Positions 19,735-19,849 of a stretch of 19,849 nucleotides of DNA are shown piece after piece (positions within the stretch are counted from its first letter, which is position 1; the number at the start of each line of letters is the position of its first letter). This DNA is from a bacterium (GTDB taxonomy: Bacteria > Patescibacteriota > Minisyncoccia > Phycocordibacterales > UBA2163): the NCBI GenBank assembly GCA_018648925.1, contig JABGQE010000009.1, positions 1 to 19,849 on the forward strand, written 5' to 3'. The notes beneath the pieces were generated by a model. That model saw nothing but the letters and a program-made list of their open reading frames with translations, was not told the DNA's origin and did not search any database. Both the position numbers and the translations under genes were made by a program.

Positions 19735-19835
19735 ACCCCCTCCTTTTGCGCGCTTCGCTTGCGCGAAAAGGAGGGGGTGATAATTTAGTAACATAAATAT
19801 TCATTATTATTCATATTTAATTAACAAAATTTATC
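19735..19835 (+). promoter_or_regulatory. Structured leader of rplL
   Basis: ACCCCCTCCTTTT (19735-19747) pairs perfectly with AAAAGGAGGGGGT (19766-19778), extended by GCGC pairs. Next, GATAATTT (19779-19786) pairs, with one bulge, with AAATTTATC just before the ATG at 19836. The stem sequence matches that of rpmB and differs from the GATTTTCT version of rpsL, rpsS and rplJ, yet pairs in the same place. Lying between rplJ and rplL, it could help set the L10:L12 ratio. Confidence 0.68.
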
Positions 19836-19849
19836 ATGTCAGAAGAAAA
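19836..19849 (+). CDS. rplL: 50S ribosomal protein L7/L12, first codons only
   Basis: ATG TCA GAA GAA and two further bases (MSEE) are all that is inside the window. The identity rests on position after rplJ, the ATTTATCATG start context and the acidic start typical of L7/L12. Not verifiable from this sequence alone. Confidence 0.65.

Noticed and set aside
1..19849. CRISPR array, tRNA or rRNA genes, prophage
   Set aside because: I saw no regularly spaced repeats, no cloverleaf with a TTCAANNC-type arm, no rRNA segments and no phage genes on either strand.

Overview
The window is an AT-rich bacterial chromosome segment built around the str, S10 and early spc ribosomal protein clusters. I infer a Candidate Phyla Radiation (Patescibacteria) genome, probably a Parcubacteria relative. 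The grounds are compact gene spacing, ribosomal protein starts mostly without Shine-Dalgarno (SD) sites (typically AATATG or AATTATG contexts), long lysine-rich tails on several ribosomal proteins, small exported proteins of no known family, and the partial L28 sequence. The lineage is an inference from style and gene order, not from 16S. The standard code fits: nearly all genes end in TAA or TAG, and one accessory gene ends in TGA.

Layout. 1-325: start of rpmB (L28) on the minus strand and the divergent leader of a site-2 protease. 326-976: M50 metalloprotease. 978-1715: a RelBE-type toxin-antitoxin (TA) pair between two copies of an intergenic repeat (called R here). 1729-3213: two small exported proteins with near-identical promoter regions. 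3215-7145: rpsL, rpsG, a zinc-ribbon RNHCP protein and fusA. 7170-10521: an accessory block with an NhaD antiporter (minus strand), an exported protein, a second TA pair, another R copy and an unknown protein. 10539-12296: tuf and rpsJ. 12294-15076: rplC-rplD-rplW-rplB. 15078-18865: rpsS-rplV-rpsC-rplP-rpmC-rpsQ-rplN-rplX-rplE. 18869-19849: rplJ and the first codons of rplL.

Strong terminators and new promoters cut the usual S10/spc operon into separate units (tuf-rpsJ, rplC-rplB, rpsS-rplE, rplJ-rplL), and the spc run stops after rplE. The genes supply translation factors and ribosomal proteins; the accessory genes handle ion balance, membrane proteolysis and TA functions.

The most interesting signal is a family of structured 5' leaders placed directly before the start codons of rpsL, rpsS, rplJ, rplL, rpmB and the M50 protease gene. 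Each has a C-rich/G-rich hairpin followed by a stem whose 3' arm runs into the start codon (…ATCATG). Paired sequence changes between copies support the stems. The three long versions (rpsL, rpsS, rplJ) add a GNRA-type or short hairpin with a U-tract, a variable stem around a conserved AAGGAG…GCGACTAT loop, and a second C/G-rich hairpin. In front of rplJ this element is stacked behind a recognisable classical L10 leader. I do not recognise the element as a described RNA family. It looks like a shared regulator of ribosomal protein translation.
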